Shown one piece after another: positions 1 to 8,372 of a DNA stretch of 20,082 nucleotides. Within the stretch, counting starts at the first letter, position 1. Every line of letters begins with the position of its first letter. A program made the translations under genes and the position numbers. This DNA is from JBILVQ01 sp044370375 (GTDB lineage Bacteria; Bacteroidota; Bacteroidia; UBA4408), in NCBI GenBank assembly GCA_044370375.1, contig JBILVQ010000033.1, positions 1 to 20,082 of the forward strand. Direction: 5' to 3'. The notes under the pieces were generated by a model, which saw nothing but the letters and a program-made list of their open reading frames with translations, was not told the origin of the DNA and did no database searches.

Positions 1-12
1 GCTAAAAATAAA

Positions 13-1185
13 ATGATCATGATCAACAAAATAGGAGTTGCAGGAGGTGGAGCCATGGGAAGCGGAATAGCCCAAATATCCGCTCAATCAGGATTTCAGG
101 TTGTTATTTTTGATACCAACCCGGAAACACTTGTGAGGGCCCGCAACAATTGCAAAATTGCTCTTGAAAAGCTGGAAGAAAAAGGAAAAATTGAAGCAGG
201 GAGCGCCATGACCATTTTAAACAAGATGAATTTTTCTACCCAACTTGAAGAGATGAGTAATGTAGAAATCTTTATTGAAGCTATACCCGAAGATCTGGTT
301 TTGAAGCAAAACCTTTTCAAATCCATTCAGGAAATTGTTTCACCTGAAACCATCATTGCAAGTAACACTTCTTCCTTGTCTATCGCATCCATTTCCTCGG
401 CACTAAAAAACCCTGAAAGATTTATCGGGGTTCATTTTTTCAATCCTGCCACACTGATGCCACTTGTGGAAATTATCCCTTCTTTATCCACGGGTGAAGA
501 AGCCATCAGGTTGGCTACCTTTTGGATCGATCGACTAAAAAAAACCATTGTAGTTGCAAAAGACACACCCGGATTTATTGTAAACCGGTTGGCCAGGCCC
601 TATTATGGCGAAGCTTTAAAAATTGTGGAAGAACAATTAGCGGGTTACGCAGATGTGGATTTCGCCATGAAAGAATTAGGATTTAAAATGGGGCCTTTTG
701 AGTTAATGGATTTTATAGGACATGATGTAAATTTCAGGGTAACGGAAACCGTTTGGACCCAAATGTTTTTCGACCCGAGGTATAAACCATCCTTAATACA
801 AAAACGTTTGTTTGAGTCTGGTTTTTATGGAAAAAAAAGTGGAAGAGGTTACTACCATTACCATCCAGATGGAAGCAAAGAATTGGTGCAGGAAAACCTG
901 TCGGCCGGTTTGAAAAAATACATTCAGCAGCGGATTTTATGTATGTTGGTGAATGAAGCTGCTGAGGCTTTATTCCTTGGAATTGCAAGTGCGGACCACC
1001 TTGATTTGGCCATGATCAAGGGTGTCAATTATCCAAAAGGGCTTTTGGCCTGGGGAGATGAAATTGGTGCAAAAACCGTTCTCATGCAGCTTGATAACCT
1101 ATATGATGAATACAAGGATGACCGTTACCGGGCTTCGGTTTTGTTAAGAAGGAGAGTTGCCGAGGGAAGAAAGTTATTAGAATAG
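13..1185 (+). CDS. 3-hydroxyacyl-CoA dehydrogenase, PaaH/3-hydroxybutyryl-CoA dehydrogenase type
   Basis: This cytosolic enzyme is predicted to oxidise a 3-hydroxyacyl-CoA to the 3-oxoacyl-CoA with NAD+. The protein has 390 residues. A Rossmann dinucleotide-binding loop (GGGAMGSGIAQ, residues 11-21) opens it, followed by the family motif SNTSSLSI (117-124). The catalytic His-Glu pair is H141 in GVHFFNPA and E153 in LVEII, with N191 in the FIVNR motif. A first 3HCDH C-terminal domain spans about 186-282 and a second, shorter one about 300-385, so it is longer than the single-domain Hbd/FadB2 type (about 280). This two-domain layout and the GPFELMDFIG segment resemble phenylacetate-pathway PaaH proteins of Bacteroidota, but no other paa gene is visible because the window begins 12 bp upstream. 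A second ATG two codons in (position 19) is an equally good start. It converges with the next gene, leaving 4 bp between stop codons. Substrate chain length cannot be decided here. Confidence 0.9.
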   Translation: MIMINKIGVAGGGAMGSGIAQISAQSGFQVVIFDTNPETLVRARNNCKIALEKLEEKGKIEAGSAMTILNKMNFSTQLEEMSNVEIFIEAIPEDLVLKQNLFKSIQEIVSPETIIASNTSSLSIASISSALKNPERFIGVHFFNPATLMPLVEIIPSLSTGEEAIRLATFWIDRLKKTIVVAKDTPGFIVNRLARPYYGEALKIVEEQLAGYADVDFAMKELGFKMGPFELMDFIGHDVNFRVTETVWTQMFFDPRYKPSLIQKRLFESGFYGKKSGRGYYHYHPDGSKELVQENLSAGLKKYIQQRILCMLVNEAAEALFLGIASADHLDLAMIKGVNYPKGLLAWGDEIGAKTVLMQLDNLYDEYKDDRYRASVLLRRRVAEGRKLLE

Positions 1186-1189
1186 GATA

Positions 1190-3241
1190 TTACCTGATTA
1201 AGGTGAGGGTACCTCGTTGTTCTTTAAACTGATAGAACTCGTTCTGATACCTGATAAAATAAACATAGGTATCCATTCTGGCTGATTTTCCATTAACGGT
1301 TCCATCCCATCCCACTTCAGGTTCGGTGGTTTCAAAAATCTTTTCACCCCACTGGTCGAAAATTCTGAAGAGATAATTATCAGGATTTACAAAAGTCATG
1401 TAGGGCTTGAAAACTTTATTAAAACCATCGGGAGTAAAGGCGTTAGGGATATAGATTGTTTTGGCCTGTCTTACACACACTTCGTTTGATTTGCTGCTAT
1501 CAGCAAAGAAAAACAAGGTATCAAGCCCTTGGTAGGCACGAACATAGTAACAATATTCACCATCTTTGTTCATCCTTGAACTAATATCATCTCTGTAGGT
1601 ATTGGTTCCGGCCGGCACATTAGAAGCAGGGATATCGCTGAAGGCACCCTCAAATCCTCTAAATGTTTTATAGGTTCTAACATCCCCTACCCAATCACCA
1701 TAATTACTCCAAGTTACTGCATTCTCGAGGCCTAAATCTGCCTGCGCCCTCAGGAAAATTGTTTTTGCCTCGTTTTGAGAAATCAAAACCTCCTGCAGGC
1801 AAGAATCAACTGCATGAACTTTATAAGAATAACTCTGACGGTTGGTAAAAACAGCGGTATCCTCAAAAAACAAAACCGAATTCACCGGGTCAAAGGGCAC
1901 CTGCAACAATTCCTCGTAGGTATCGCCTTGATTTTTTGATTTGTAAACAACATACTTGATGATATCTGCATTGATATCATGAAAAAATGCACCTTTTACC
2001 AATTTGGGTGAATCAACCGTTACATATTTTACATAAAGGAAATTAGGTCTGACAGGAACGTCTGCAAGAATGGTCGAAAAGTTTGAACCAGAAGAAAACG
2101 AGGAAGATTTATCAACGGCCTCGATATAGTAAGCATAAACAGTACCTTGAATCAATGGAAAATGCTGATAAGAAAGTGTGCTGTCTCCCAAGGTAGCAAG
2201 CAAAGCAAATGGACTTCCATTTTGACTAACATAAACCCTATACTCCAGAACCCCGAATTCCCAACTGATATAACTATTCCATTTTAGATTGGCAATACCT
2301 GAGCATGGATCCAGAAAAGCTTCTAAGTAAATAGAGTTATGAAACAGACTGGGGGAGCTGACTTTATCGCAGGAGTCAACTGTTGCTACTCTATACGTTT
2401 CAGATTGAATGGTACACAAACTTGTAGCATCCGTATAGGTGGTTGAGTTCCAACCGGGCTGGTAGGCTATCAACGTTGGACTACCGCCGGCAGTGAGTTT
2501 ATAAATGTTATAACCTTTGGTGTCGCGTGAAGGACTTCTTTGCCATGTGATACGGGCCAATTGAGTTGCCTGAACAACCGTAACCTCGTTAATTTTGGGT
2601 TCAATTGGTTCGGGGTTTACGAAATAGGTAGAAGCAACTGTTGAAATGGAAGTACAGCCTGTTAAATCGGTTATTTCTATCCGGTAATAAACGGTGTCTT
2701 CACAAATTCTGATGGTATCCTCATAGCTTGGTTGAGGTATGGTGGTGCTGATGGAAACAAAATTAGGTCCAACCAAAGGATATTTCCTGAAAAGACGGTA
2801 GGTTGCAGCGGTGGAAGGAAATGCAGGGTTAGAAATCGGGTTCCACGTAACCAAAAGGGTACCGTTTCCAGTATTGGTTATGGTTGGAACAATTGATGCA
2901 ATTACATCAGAATTAACTGAAGCAGTTCCTCCATTGAAATTGCTGGTGAGATAAAAATACTCAGGCCCGCCGGAAGGTGTAAGGTTTACAACCTCAGTGG
3001 TTTGCAGATAAACAGGTACCGTTGCAACAAGATTAAAGGGCCCTGCCTGATTGGTTGAATGAAATATTTGATAATTATCAAAAACATTTCCATTCAAGGT
3101 AGGGGTAATCCAGGAAATAGTTGCCTGAGAGCCATCAGCGTTCATAGCAATGCAAACCGGTGAAGGAGGCGGCATTGGCTGAGCAATGGCAGCAGCGCTC
3201 AAACAAATCAGGAATAAAAAAAGAAGATTCTTTAATTTCAT
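1190..3241 (-). CDS. Secreted multi-FN3 protein with type IX secretion (CHU_C, type B) sorting domain
   Basis: This is a 683-residue exported protein, probably a surface-attached or released adhesin-like or structural protein. An N-terminal signal peptide (K2, K4, then a hydrophobic run) is likely cut in AIA-Q at residues 20/21. About six fibronectin-type-III-like modules follow, roughly 28-115, 117-210, 213-300, 305-395, 397-495 and 500-592, each with the W...Y pattern. Several contain Cys pairs; two carry a similar VDSC end (288-291 and 478-481). Residues 597-683 match the gliding-motility-associated C-terminal domain: IPNAFTPDGFN (598-608), FDQWGEKIFE, GWDGT (644-648) and a terminal GTLTLIR. 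In this family that domain is the signal for export through the outer-membrane T9SS. No catalytic domain is recognisable. It lies 63 bp downstream of the M16 gene on the same strand, with its own -7-like box in the gap, so it is probably transcribed separately. Its ligand is unknown. Confidence 0.9.
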   Translation of the reverse strand: MKLKNLLFLFLICLSAAAIAQPMPPPSPVCIAMNADGSQATISWITPTLNGNVFDNYQIFHSTNQAGPFNLVATVPVYLQTTEVVNLTPSGGPEYFYLTSNFNGGTASVNSDVIASIVPTITNTGNGTLLVTWNPISNPAFPSTAATYRLFRKYPLVGPNFVSISTTIPQPSYEDTIRICEDTVYYRIEITDLTGCTSISTVASTYFVNPEPIEPKINEVTVVQATQLARITWQRSPSRDTKGYNIYKLTAGGSPTLIAYQPGWNSTTYTDATSLCTIQSETYRVATVDSCDKVSSPSLFHNSIYLEAFLDPCSGIANLKWNSYISWEFGVLEYRVYVSQNGSPFALLATLGDSTLSYQHFPLIQGTVYAYYIEAVDKSSSFSSGSNFSTILADVPVRPNFLYVKYVTVDSPKLVKGAFFHDINADIIKYVVYKSKNQGDTYEELLQVPFDPVNSVLFFEDTAVFTNRQSYSYKVHAVDSCLQEVLISQNEAKTIFLRAQADLGLENAVTWSNYGDWVGDVRTYKTFRGFEGAFSDIPASNVPAGTNTYRDDISSRMNKDGEYCYYVRAYQGLDTLFFFADSSKSNEVCVRQAKTIYIPNAFTPDGFNKVFKPYMTFVNPDNYLFRIFDQWGEKIFETTEPEVGWDGTVNGKSARMDTYVYFIRYQNEFYQFKEQRGTLTLIR

Positions 3242-3266
3242 TGACCTTGAGAGGATATAATCCTTA

Positions 3267-3274
3267 CAAAAATA
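3267..3274 (-). promoter_or_regulatory. -7 box (TATTTTTG) for the T9SS FN3 protein gene
   Basis: Read on the minus strand, this is an exact match to the Bacteroidota housekeeping -7 consensus TAnnTTTG, 25 nt before the ATG at 3241. No TTG (-33) lies at the usual 17-23 nt upstream; that stretch is a T-rich run. AT-rich sequence raises the chance of a random match. Confidence 0.4.
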
Positions 3275-3304
3275 ACAAAATAAAATAAAAAAAGGAAAAA
3301 ACCA

Positions 3305-4609
3305 TTAAATTAGTTTTCCAACCACCAATTGGGTTAAATCCTCTTTGTTAAGGTATTTTGCGGCTAGTTCCTGAATTTTAGCCGGAGTTGTGGCACGAAT
3401 TGCATCAATAACTTGGTTTAAATACTCCGGCTTTAAGTCGTAATCCAGCAAAGAAGACAATCTTTCAGACAAAGAAAAAGGTCCATCCATACTGCGCAAA
3501 AAATTGCCCAACATGTAATTCTTCACTAGTTCCAGTTCTTCTTCGGAGGTAAGTTCGTTTTGCAAAATCTCGACCTCATGGTAAATTTCTTTAAGCGCAT
3601 TTTGGGTAACGTCAACTCCTACTTCAGTAGAGATAACAAATTGCCCTCCCATTAGGTGGGAACTTATTCCTGAACCAATCCCATAGGTATAACCCTTGTC
3701 TTCACGAATATTGGTCATTAACCTTGACCCAAAATATCCACCCAAAATGGTATTTAGAACTGTAAACCCAAGATAATCGGGGTGCAGTCTGTTGAAAAGA
3801 GGCCTACCAATCCTAATGGCCGATTGAAGGGCTCCTTCATGCTCCACAAATTGGGTCAGAGGCTGATTGGTTAAAGGGTTACTTTCGGGTATTGTTTTTT
3901 TTCCGGGCAAGAATTTTCCGCAAAATTTTTGTCCCAATTCGGAAAGAATATAGCTTCTGGTTTTATCATCTACCTTACCGGCAACAATAATGTTTCTGAT
4001 ACCGGAAAGATAGGCGGCATGGTAAAATTTCTTGAGTTGATCCGTTTCTAATGCTCTGAAATCCTCTGCTACAGTAGTATTTCCGTAAGGATGGTGAGGG
4101 CCAAAAATCAAACTTGGAAAAATATTTCGGGCAATAAAATCCACCTTTTGCAAATCGACTTTGAGTTTTTGGATTTTATTTTCTACCCAAACCGAAAATT
4201 CCTTTTCCGGAAATACCGGGTTTGAAAGGACATCCGTAAAAATTGGCAATGTATCAGAAAGAAAACGATTTGAAGAAAAAAGGGTTACTACAGCCATATC
4301 CTTGCTAATGCCACTTTCAAGGTAAGCACCAAAAAAATCGAGCGATTCAGCAATCGCTGCCGATGAACGGCTTAATGTTCCTTCCCGCAATAAAGAATTA
4401 CATGCAAGTGCAACCTTCCCTGAGGGTTGAAAAAACTCACCCGCATTAAAAGATGCCTCAATTTTTACCACCTCCTGAGATCCGGCATTAATAAAATGGA
4501 CTGGAATATTTCCCTCAAGAAATTCGGTAGTCCAATTTAAGGCCGGTAAAACAAACTCATTGGAAAAAGAAGGAGCAACAGAGCGATTGAGGGGATGAGC
4601 ATTAATCAT
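3305..4609 (-). CDS. M16-family peptidase homologue, non-catalytic subunit
   Basis: This is a 434-residue member of the insulinase/mitochondrial-processing-peptidase family (M16B). It lacks the zinc motif HxxEH: the corresponding region (about residues 60-78) reads VALACNSLLREGT. It keeps the C-terminal glycine-rich segment FGSRLMTNIREDKGYTY, with the Arg and Tyr that in M16 heterodimers belong to the non-catalytic partner and position substrate. The upstream gene supplies the HxxEH subunit, so the two probably form a heterodimer. No convincing signal peptide is seen, so a cytoplasmic location is likely. I chose the ATG at 4609 over an in-frame GTG three codons earlier at 4618. From 4609 the reading frame overlaps the preceding stop by 8 bp (ATGATTAA), a typical sign of translational coupling; from the GTG the overlap would be 17 bp. 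Substrates are unknown. Confidence 0.88.
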   Translation of the reverse strand: MINAHPLNRSVAPSFSNEFVLPALNWTTEFLEGNIPVHFINAGSQEVVKIEASFNAGEFFQPSGKVALACNSLLREGTLSRSSAAIAESLDFFGAYLESGISKDMAVVTLFSSNRFLSDTLPIFTDVLSNPVFPEKEFSVWVENKIQKLKVDLQKVDFIARNIFPSLIFGPHHPYGNTTVAEDFRALETDQLKKFYHAAYLSGIRNIIVAGKVDDKTRSYILSELGQKFCGKFLPGKKTIPESNPLTNQPLTQFVEHEGALQSAIRIGRPLFNRLHPDYLGFTVLNTILGGYFGSRLMTNIREDKGYTYGIGSGISSHLMGGQFVISTEVGVDVTQNALKEIYHEVEILQNELTSEEELELVKNYMLGNFLRSMDGPFSLSERLSSLLDYDLKPEYLNQVIDAIRATTPAKIQELAAKYLNKEDLTQLVVGKLI

Positions 4610-5843
4610 TGGATGCACGGTAATAAAGGGTGGATTTATTGGAATCGACTAAAAATTGAGAAGCCGTTTCCAAAAGATTTTCGGCAGTTATATTTCTGTA
4701 TTTTTCTAATTCAACATTAAGGCCATTGGCATCACCTAGCCATTCAAAAAAGGCAAGATTCATGGCTTTGTTTAAAACATTCATATTGGAGAAAATAAAA
4801 ACACTTTCTGCCTTATTTTTTAGTTTTTGTAATTCGCGGTCATCAACAAGGATGGTTTTAATTTTTTCAACCTCTTCCATAATATGTTGCTCAGCCAACT
4901 CAAGGCTTATACCATTTCTAGGCTTACCTGAAATAACGAATAGCCCGGGATCATTGTCACCGGAAACATAGGCATTAATTTCAGAAAAAATTTCCTTTTC
5001 CTTTACAAGTGTTTGGTAAAGTCTTGAAGAATGTCCATTCGACAAAACATCCGATAATAAATCAAAGTTATGATAGGCTTTATCAAGACGTGAGCACATA
5101 TGCCAACAACAATAAATGGCATCCGACGGAACCTTTCTTTGTACATCCAGAACACGGGCTTCATTCTGCTTTGGTTCCAAGGGCAGCTGTCTTTTTAATT
5201 TAGCTCTTCCGGGAATGGGTCCAAACCATTTCTGCGATAAATCTTTTACTTTATCCAATGAAATATTTCCAGCTACCACCAAAATGGCGTTGGAAGGATG
5301 GTAATGGGTATGAAAAAAAGATTTGACCTGATCCATGGTTGCCTCTTCAATGTGTCTTATTTCTTTGCCAATAGTATTCCATTGATAAGGGTGTACTTTA
5401 TAGGCAAGCGGCCTTAAAAGAAGCCAAACATCACCGTAAGGTTGATTTAAGTAACGCTGTTTAAATTCCTCGATAACCACATTTCTTTGCACCTCAAGGC
5501 TTTTTTCAGAGAAGGCAAGACTTAACATCCGGTCACTTTCGAGCCAAAAAGCTGTTTCAATATTTTCTACCGGAAGGGTTAAATAATAATTGGTGATATC
5601 ATTGTTGGTAAAGGCATTATTCTCACCTCCTACCCTTTGCAAAGGCTCATCGAAGTTCTCAATATTTATAGACCCTCCGAACATTAAGTGCTCGAAAAGG
5701 TGAGCGAATCCGGTGTTTTCTGGATGCTCATCCCTTGCTCCCACATCATAAAGAATATTCATACAAGCGATGGGGGTTGATGCATCCAAATGATGGATAA
5801 CGGTTAAACCATTATCAAGTTTGAATCGATTAAATTCTACCAT
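4602..5843 (-). CDS. M16-family zinc metallopeptidase, catalytic subunit
   Basis: This 413-residue processing-peptidase-like protease of family M16B is predicted to cleave peptides or small proteins using one zinc ion. The inverted zinc motif HLFEH occupies residues 48-52 (H48 and H52 as ligands, E51 as catalytic base), and the likely third ligand is in VVIEEF (E125 or E126), at the spacing usual for the family. The second half is the M16_C domain, including a GHSSRLYQ segment. It starts with an ATG without a signal peptide, so I expect a cytoplasmic enzyme. The gene lies 8 bp after the lipoprotein gene and overlaps the start of the non-catalytic M16 gene, so the two M16 genes are almost certainly co-transcribed and the products paired. 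Similar M16 pairs are common in Bacteroidota, and their natural substrates are mostly undefined. Confidence 0.93.
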   Translation of the reverse strand: MVEFNRFKLDNGLTVIHHLDASTPIACMNILYDVGARDEHPENTGFAHLFEHLMFGGSINIENFDEPLQRVGGENNAFTNNDITNYYLTLPVENIETAFWLESDRMLSLAFSEKSLEVQRNVVIEEFKQRYLNQPYGDVWLLLRPLAYKVHPYQWNTIGKEIRHIEEATMDQVKSFFHTHYHPSNAILVVAGNISLDKVKDLSQKWFGPIPGRAKLKRQLPLEPKQNEARVLDVQRKVPSDAIYCCWHMCSRLDKAYHNFDLLSDVLSNGHSSRLYQTLVKEKEIFSEINAYVSGDNDPGLFVISGKPRNGISLELAEQHIMEEVEKIKTILVDDRELQKLKNKAESVFIFSNMNVLNKAMNLAFFEWLGDANGLNVELEKYRNITAENLLETASQFLVDSNKSTLYYRASND

Positions 5844-5851
5844 TGAAAAAA

Positions 5852-7219
5852 TTATTGAATAAACCTGTTAAGCACATTTCTGACAATTCGGGATTGAACA
5901 GAGTCAGTGAGCAAACAGGTTGTAAAGCTAATAGAACCAACTGAAAAAACCTCACCTCCACCCGTTGTTTGATAATAAATCATATCGGCCCCACCATTGT
6001 TAGGGTTGGTTCCCTTGGCAAGCAATTGAATACCCGGAATCCTGCTCGATTCAATGGTCATCTTGTCGGTTTCATGACCCGATGCTCCTTGCGTATCCAT
6101 ACAATCGCTGCCAAAAAAATCTCCAGTAGAAACACCTGTTCCATCAAATACCCAATGCCCGGAATTGAGCACCTGATAAGGTTTCCAGGTAAGGTAACCC
6201 GTTTCACTGTATTGCACGCCCAGAAGTCTTGATTCCGGCAAATCCAAATGGCGCCATAATCCACCAATTGAGTTTTCATAAGAATGCGCTTGATAATTTC
6301 TTCTGATTTCAAGGATATCTCTTTTGGGATCAATGACAACCTTTCCCCAAATGGCATTCCCCCCTAGGTAGGCCAAATGACCTCCTTGCTGAACATATCG
6401 ATAGAGTTTATTATACATTTCTTTGGTGTAATATTCAGGGTGGGTTTGGATAATGACACATTTGTAGGGTCCTAATAAATCCAGTTCATCATGTAAATCG
6501 CGGTCAGAAGCATGGTCCCATGAGTAACCATTTTTTTCCATCCATCGCAACAAATAAGTTTCTGATCCAACAAGATGTCCTCCTACCGCTGTTGGATCGG
6601 CATATTTGTTGGGTCTTTGAAAACTCACATTTTCGGAACCTAAAACATTTTCATCCATTGGAAAATCGTAAAACGACCCGCCACCCCAATCGTTATAGGC
6701 AGCCCAGGTGTTCGTGCTGGACAGCATTAAAATATCTTTAACAGGATCGGAACCCGACTTTCTTACCACAAAAGAAATCCATGCAATTTTGTTATCGGCA
6801 GGATTGATTAACTTGGCTGAGTATAACCCAGACACCCAAGAAGGATCTACCAAAACCTCATAGGTAGTAAGCCACCTGCAACCATAGGAATAAGAATAAC
6901 AATGATAGTTTTGTTTAATTCCGGGAATGGAAAGTTCCTGATGAACCAATTGAACCGAAGCCCCATAGCGGGCAATTTCAATATCATGCACCGGGTTGGA
7001 AGAATGAATTTTGAATTGAATTTTTTCGCCCGGTTGGTAACTAATCTTATTGGAGTATCCCTCAATAGAAGCTGAATTGAGAATAACATCGGAGGTGTCA
7101 CAATAGGTTTCACTATTGGGCAAAGCCTTGGAATTGATGGGTTCGTGCTTGCATGAAACCATTAGAATGCCTGATGTAAGGGCAATAATCAAAACGTTAA
7201 AGAATAAATTAGATTTCAT
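5852..7219 (-). CDS. Lipoprotein with N,N-dimethylformamidase beta-subunit-like C-terminal domain
   Basis: This 455-residue protein is predicted to be an envelope lipoprotein. The ATG at 7219 begins a signal peptide (K2, hydrophobic 5-21) ending in a lipobox-like LMVSC with Cys23 as the lipidated residue. An ATG 20 codons upstream (7279) is in frame but would bury this signal and overlap the previous gene, so I rejected it. Residues about 45-150 look like a beta-sandwich. From about 160 the sequence matches the C-terminal domain of the large subunit of N,N-dimethylformamidase: ILMLSSTNTWAAYNDWGGG (163-181), QTHPEYYTKEMYNKL (258-272), GGHLAYLGGNA (279-289) and a closing GGADMIYYQTTGGGEVFS (409-426). 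Characterised dimethylformamidase has a mononuclear iron held by two Tyr and one Glu; whether Y175, Y263 or Y264 play this part needs an alignment. The true substrate is unknown, and an amide hydrolase or a binding protein are both possible. It sits between the flavoprotein and M16 genes. Confidence 0.8.
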   Translation of the reverse strand: MKSNLFFNVLIIALTSGILMVSCKHEPINSKALPNSETYCDTSDVILNSASIEGYSNKISYQPGEKIQFKIHSSNPVHDIEIARYGASVQLVHQELSIPGIKQNYHCYSYSYGCRWLTTYEVLVDPSWVSGLYSAKLINPADNKIAWISFVVRKSGSDPVKDILMLSSTNTWAAYNDWGGGSFYDFPMDENVLGSENVSFQRPNKYADPTAVGGHLVGSETYLLRWMEKNGYSWDHASDRDLHDELDLLGPYKCVIIQTHPEYYTKEMYNKLYRYVQQGGHLAYLGGNAIWGKVVIDPKRDILEIRRNYQAHSYENSIGGLWRHLDLPESRLLGVQYSETGYLTWKPYQVLNSGHWVFDGTGVSTGDFFGSDCMDTQGASGHETDKMTIESSRIPGIQLLAKGTNPNNGGADMIYYQTTGGGEVFSVGSISFTTCLLTDSVQSRIVRNVLNRFIQ

Positions 7220-7256
7220 TTGTTGAACTTTTCCTAATAACGAAAAAAGTTTGAAA

Positions 7257-8210
7257 TTATTTAAGGGGGCCCAATCCATTTATGTCTTTGAGGGTTTCGT
7301 TAAACTCCCGAATGATCTCGTTAACAATTTCAGCGGCCGGTTTGATACTTTCAACAAGTGAGGCGGCTTGTCCTATTTCCAGTTCTCCCTCTATCATATC
7401 CCCTTCAAACATTCCCTTCTTTGCTCTGCCTTTTCCAAGAATCCGGGTCAATTCATCTACAGAAGCACCTTTGGAATAAGCCTCTTCAATTTGATAATAG
7501 AAAGGATTCTTGATTAAACGAACCGGGGTAAGTTCTTTCAAAGTAAGCGAGGTATCACCTTCTTTTAACTTCATCAATGCCTGTTTAAAATTTTGGTGAG
7601 CGGACGATTCGTTGGAGGCAACAAATCTGGTTCCAATCTGAACTCCTTCAGCACCCAGGCAAAACATAGCCGCCATGGCGGCACCCGAAGAAATACCCCC
7701 GGCTGCAATTAGCGGCAGGTGAATGTTTTTCTTAATGAGGGGTATGAGGCAGAGCGTGGTAGTTTCTTCACGTCCATTATGACCGCCGGCTTCGAATCCC
7801 TCAGCAACAATTGCATCAACACCGGCCTCTTGAGCCTTCAAGGCAAACTTAACATTGGATACCACATGAATTACCTTCACTCCTTCGGCTTTCAATAGGG
7901 TAGTCCATGTTTTGGGATTACCTGCCGAAGAAAAAACAACAGGAACTTTTTCCTCCAAGATAATTTTTATGTGTTCATCAATATTAGGGTATAGCAACGG
8001 AACATTAACAGCAAAAGGCTTTGTTGTGTTGGATTTACATTTCCTGATTTGCTCACGTAAAATATCGGGATACATGGAACCACTTCCAATAATCCCCAAT
8101 CCGCCTGCATTGCTCACTGCAGAAGCCAACTCCCATCCACTGCACCAAATCATTCCGGCCTGAATGATGGGGTAAGATATATTCAATAATGCTGTTACTC
8201 TGTTGTTCAT
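7257..8210 (-). CDS. FMN-dependent nitronate monooxygenase / FabK-like enoyl-ACP reductase family protein
   Basis: This 317-residue TIM-barrel flavoprotein belongs to the 2-nitropropane dioxygenase/FabK family. Visible motifs are YPIIQAGM near the N-terminus, SNAGGLGIIGSGS (33-45), AEGFEAGGHNG (136-146, with H144 at the position of the FabK/NMO active-site His), and the FMN phosphate-binding segments AAGGISSG (169-176) and GVQIGTRF (189-196). The N-terminal half and the length are close to FabK enoyl-ACP reductase II (fatty-acid synthesis), yet many Bacteroidota homologues are called nitronate monooxygenase, so the reaction is not settled by sequence. I set the start at the ATG at 8210; an in-frame TTG at 8240 lies upstream of the -7-like box and was rejected. 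It heads a minus-strand block, with the lipoprotein gene following after 37 bp. A role in lipid synthesis or in detoxifying nitro compounds are both compatible. Confidence 0.85.
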   Translation of the reverse strand: MNNRVTALLNISYPIIQAGMIWCSGWELASAVSNAGGLGIIGSGSMYPDILREQIRKCKSNTTKPFAVNVPLLYPNIDEHIKIILEEKVPVVFSSAGNPKTWTTLLKAEGVKVIHVVSNVKFALKAQEAGVDAIVAEGFEAGGHNGREETTTLCLIPLIKKNIHLPLIAAGGISSGAAMAAMFCLGAEGVQIGTRFVASNESSAHQNFKQALMKLKEGDTSLTLKELTPVRLIKNPFYYQIEEAYSKGASVDELTRILGKGRAKKGMFEGDMIEGELEIGQAASLVESIKPAAEIVNEIIREFNETLKDINGLGPLK

Positions 8211-8227
8211 ACCCAAAAAATAAAATC

Positions 8228-8235
8228 CAAATGTA
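8228..8235 (-). promoter_or_regulatory. -7 box (TACATTTG) for the FabK/NMO-like gene and block
   Basis: An exact TAnnTTTG match on the minus strand, 17 nt before the chosen ATG at 8210. It would drive the FabK/NMO-lipoprotein-M16-M16 block. No TTG is found 17-23 nt upstream; that stretch is mostly a T run. The box also argues against the in-frame TTG start at 8240, which would lie upstream of the transcription start. Confidence 0.45.
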
Positions 8236-8299
8236 ACCAAATAAAAAAAACGTAAAAAAAAACCAGGTCATTGGGAAAAAAGACTGCTAATACTGCAGG

Positions 8300-8372
8300 T
8301 TTTGTCCACTTTTCGCGACAAAATTTCCGTTTACAGATTAAAATCAAGCCAAAACTTCCGTTAATCCGGATT
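8300..8372 (+). promoter_or_regulatory. Repeat and palindrome cluster upstream of clpB (putative operator region)
   Basis: Three kinds of symmetry are packed in 73 bp ending 37 bp before the clpB ATG. First, an inverted repeat TTTTGTC (8300-8306) and GACAAAA (8317-8323) with a 10-bp spacer. Second, two direct copies of AAAA(T/C)TTCCGTT(T/A)A at 8320-8333 and 8351-8364, matching at 12 of 14 bases and 31 bp apart, close to three helical turns. Third, a perfect 10-bp palindrome AATCCGGATT (8363-8372). No exact TAnnTTTG box lies in the gap; the nearest is TATGGTTTG (8377-8385), one base too wide. A stress regulator or alternative sigma factor may act here. This is inference from sequence symmetry alone. 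Confidence 0.35.

Noticed and set aside
7220..7279. In-frame ATG at 7279 giving a 475-residue lipoprotein precursor
   Set aside because: It would place 20 residues before an obvious lipoprotein signal peptide and overlap the end of the FabK/NMO-like gene; the ATG at 7219 fits better.
8211..8240. Extended start (TTG at 8240) for the FabK/NMO-like protein
   Set aside because: It lies upstream of the TACATTTG box, the extra ten residues do not match the family, and the ATG at 8210 gives the usual N-terminus.
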